Source: Mucilaginibacter aquariorum (lineage in GTDB: Bacteria; Bacteroidota; Bacteroidia; Sphingobacteriales; Sphingobacteriaceae). From it: a stretch of 64,000 nucleotides of DNA. The notes under the pieces were generated by a model. The model searched no databases and was not told the DNA's origin. It saw nothing but the letters and a program-made list of their open reading frames with translations. The first letter of the stretch is position 1. Each line of letters begins with the position of its first letter. The stretch spans positions 186,001-250,000 of the forward strand of contig NZ_JANHOH010000002.1 in the NCBI RefSeq assembly GCF_024498135.1, given 5' to 3'. Made by a program: the position numbers and the translations under genes. Positions 62,572 through 64,000 of this stretch are shown in pieces.

Positions 62572-64000
62572 ATGAAAAAGAAATTAATAGCGATAGGTTG
62601 CATTGCAGTATTTATTGCACTAAGCCCGTCATGCAAGAAAGATTTTTTAGAGCAGAGCGATCCCAATGCCATATCAATAGATGCCAATTTTAAATCGCCT
62701 AACGATGTATTATTAGCGGTTAATGGTATCTACCAGTCGTTACGCAGTGGTAACAACATTGGCGAAACCAGTGGTTTATGGACAGATGAACGTTCGGATG
62801 ATACAGGTACCAATGATAACCAATCAAACGCCGGCGAGCCATTTCAGTTCAATAACTTTTCAATTTTACCAAGTAATACTTACCTGAAAAGTCACTGGGT
62901 GTCGTTATACGGCACAATAACCCGTGCTAATGTGGTTTTAAGTAATATTGATAAGGTAACATTTCCTGATGCCAACTTAAAGTTGCAATACTCGGCCGAG
63001 GCAAAGTTTTTAAGGGCGCTGACATATTTTCACCTGGTACGCCTTTGGGGAGATGTGCCATTGGTAACAAGGCAATTAAGTTCTACTGAAGTAGCTGCTA
63101 ATACCTTTAGAGAGAAGCAGGAAACTGTTTATGGGCAGATAGTTGCAGATTTAAAGGATGTGGTTAACAACAACCCGCTTCCTAACCTGCAAACGGGTGC
63201 AGGTATAGGCCGTGTGTCAAAGGCGGCGGCAAACGCGCTTTTGGGCCAGGTGTACCTTACTATGGCTGCCAATTTAGATCAGGCTAACCGTGCCGCTAAT
63301 CTGGGTAATGCTAAAACCTATTTAATGAACGCATACAACATGCGTACTTTTGGCGCATTAAGCGAGATACCTTATACTGATGTTTTTGATGTTAATAAAA
63401 AATCTACCTGCCCCGAACTGATATTTCAGATCGTAAATATACAGGGAGATGTTAACTATAGTTCGGTCATAGCAGCCAACAATCAGGCAAAAGGCGAAAC
63501 CATTAACTCGCAAAAGCAAACGTCAGGAGCAGGCGGAAATGTAACGCATGATCTGATCAATGAATACGAAACCAATGACCCGCGTATGGCTTACTCGGTT
63601 AAATTTGCCAATGACCCCATCGTGAAAGACTGGTTTATAACAAAGTTCAGAGATAACAGCGATAAGGCCACTAAACTGGGTTATGGCGGTAACGACTGGA
63701 ACCTGATCAGATTTGCTGATGTAATATTAATGTTGGCCGAGGTAAATATGTACCTGGGTGATAATACGACCGCCATTCAGTTTTTAGACCAGGTGCGCGC
63801 GCGCGCCGGTGTGCCTACGTATGCTGTAGCAATGACTGATCCTGCATACAGCGGCAAGTTCCCTACACTTAAACTTGCTATTTTGCATGAACGCCGTGTC
63901 GAGCTCGCTTTTGAACATCACCGCTGGTTTGACCTGACAAGGTTTTTTACCACACCGGAACTGGTTACTTATTTTAAAGGGAAAACCCAGGCAGACTTTG
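62572..64000 (+). CDS. SusD/RagB-family outer-membrane lipoprotein, truncated by the window edge
   Basis: An open frame from ATG 62572 runs without a stop to the end of the window. It begins with a lipoprotein signal (lipobox SPSCKK) and shows classical SusD features: DVLLAVNGIYQSL, AKFLRALTYFHLVRLWGDVPLVTR read over about residues 143-166, SKAAANALLGQVYLTMA, WNLIRFADVILMLAEVNMYLG and ERRVELAFEHHRWFDLTRF near the edge. It pairs with the SusC ending 20 bp upstream. Only the last few dozen residues are expected to lie outside the window. Confidence 0.92.
   Translation, partial: MKKKLIAIGCIAVFIALSPSCKKDFLEQSDPNAISIDANFKSPNDVLLAVNGIYQSLRSGNNIGETSGLWTDERSDDTGTNDNQSNAGEPFQFNNFSILPSNTYLKSHWVSLYGTITRANVVLSNIDKVTFPDANLKLQYSAEAKFLRALTYFHLVRLWGDVPLVTRQLSSTEVAANTFREKQETVYGQIVADLKDVVNNNPLPNLQTGAGIGRVSKAAANALLGQVYLTMAANLDQANRAANLGNAKTYLMNAYNMRTFGALSEIPYTDVFDVNKKSTCPELIFQIVNIQGDVNYSSVIAANNQAKGETINSQKQTSGAGGNVTHDLINEYETNDPRMAYSVKFANDPIVKDWFITKFRDNSDKATKLGYGGNDWNLIRFADVILMLAEVNMYLGDNTTAIQFLDQVRARAGVPTYAVAMTDPAYSGKFPTLKLAILHERRVELAFEHHRWFDLTRFFTTPELVTYFKGKTQADF

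Noticed and set aside
1..64000. Mobile elements, CRISPR arrays, tRNA and rRNA genes
   Set aside because: No transposase, integrase, phage gene, regularly spaced repeat, tRNA T-loop/acceptor arrangement or rRNA segment was found on reading both strands.

Overview
The window reads as chromosome from a Bacteroidota bacterium, most likely family Sphingobacteriaceae and close to Mucilaginibacter. The reasons are four complete SusC/SusD outer-membrane pairs plus a fifth cut by the right edge, an ECF sigma/FecR pair feeding a SusC with an STN domain, Bacteroidota-type promoter boxes (TTG then TAnnTTTG), and coding style typical of that family. I saw no rRNA, tRNA, CRISPR array, transposase or phage gene. 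The genus is an inference.

Layout. 1-7.0 kb: a small membrane protein, a secreted glycerophosphodiester phosphodiesterase, a D-2-hydroxyacid dehydrogenase, and an orphan SusC/SusD pair on the minus strand. 7.4-13.6 kb: a SWIM/SNF2 helicase, a membrane-anchored GH25 lysozyme-like protein and a hybrid histidine kinase. 13.8-23.5 kb: an ECF sigma factor, a Tat-exported calcineurin-like phosphoesterase, then (after a strong terminator and an operator-like repeat) FecR, STN-SusC, SusD and a DUF5689 lipoprotein; the phosphoesterase hints at a phosphorylated substrate.

23.6-50.2 kb is the core of the window, a polyuronate utilisation locus. A six-gene minus-strand operon (secreted YhcH, GH88, KdgF, UxuA, PL5/PL38-like lyase, GapN-like ALDH) is divergent from a plus-strand operon (KduI, UxuB-type SDR, KdgK, KdgA, ExuT-like MFS) followed by a LacI regulator. 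The 280-bp space between them carries a perfect 17-bp inverted repeat that looks like two LacI-type operators. Downstream are a stand-alone DUF4350 protein, a SusC/SusD pair, a PL6 lyase, a ROK regulator and another SusC/SusD pair. Together these would import uronate oligomers, cut them to unsaturated monomers, open and isomerise these (KdgF, KduI), make and phosphorylate KDG (KdgK), split KDPG (KdgA) and oxidise the resulting glyceraldehyde 3-phosphate. The likely food is alginate, glucuronan or a related uronate polymer.

50.3-64 kb: rpiA with an apparent one-base frameshift near its start, a periplasmic PaoABC-type molybdenum aldehyde oxidoreductase, a cupin resembling (R)-hydroxynitrile lyases, a general stress protein, EF-P, a secreted YdcF-family protein followed by an unrecognised secreted protein, and a fifth SusC/SusD pair whose SusD runs off the window.
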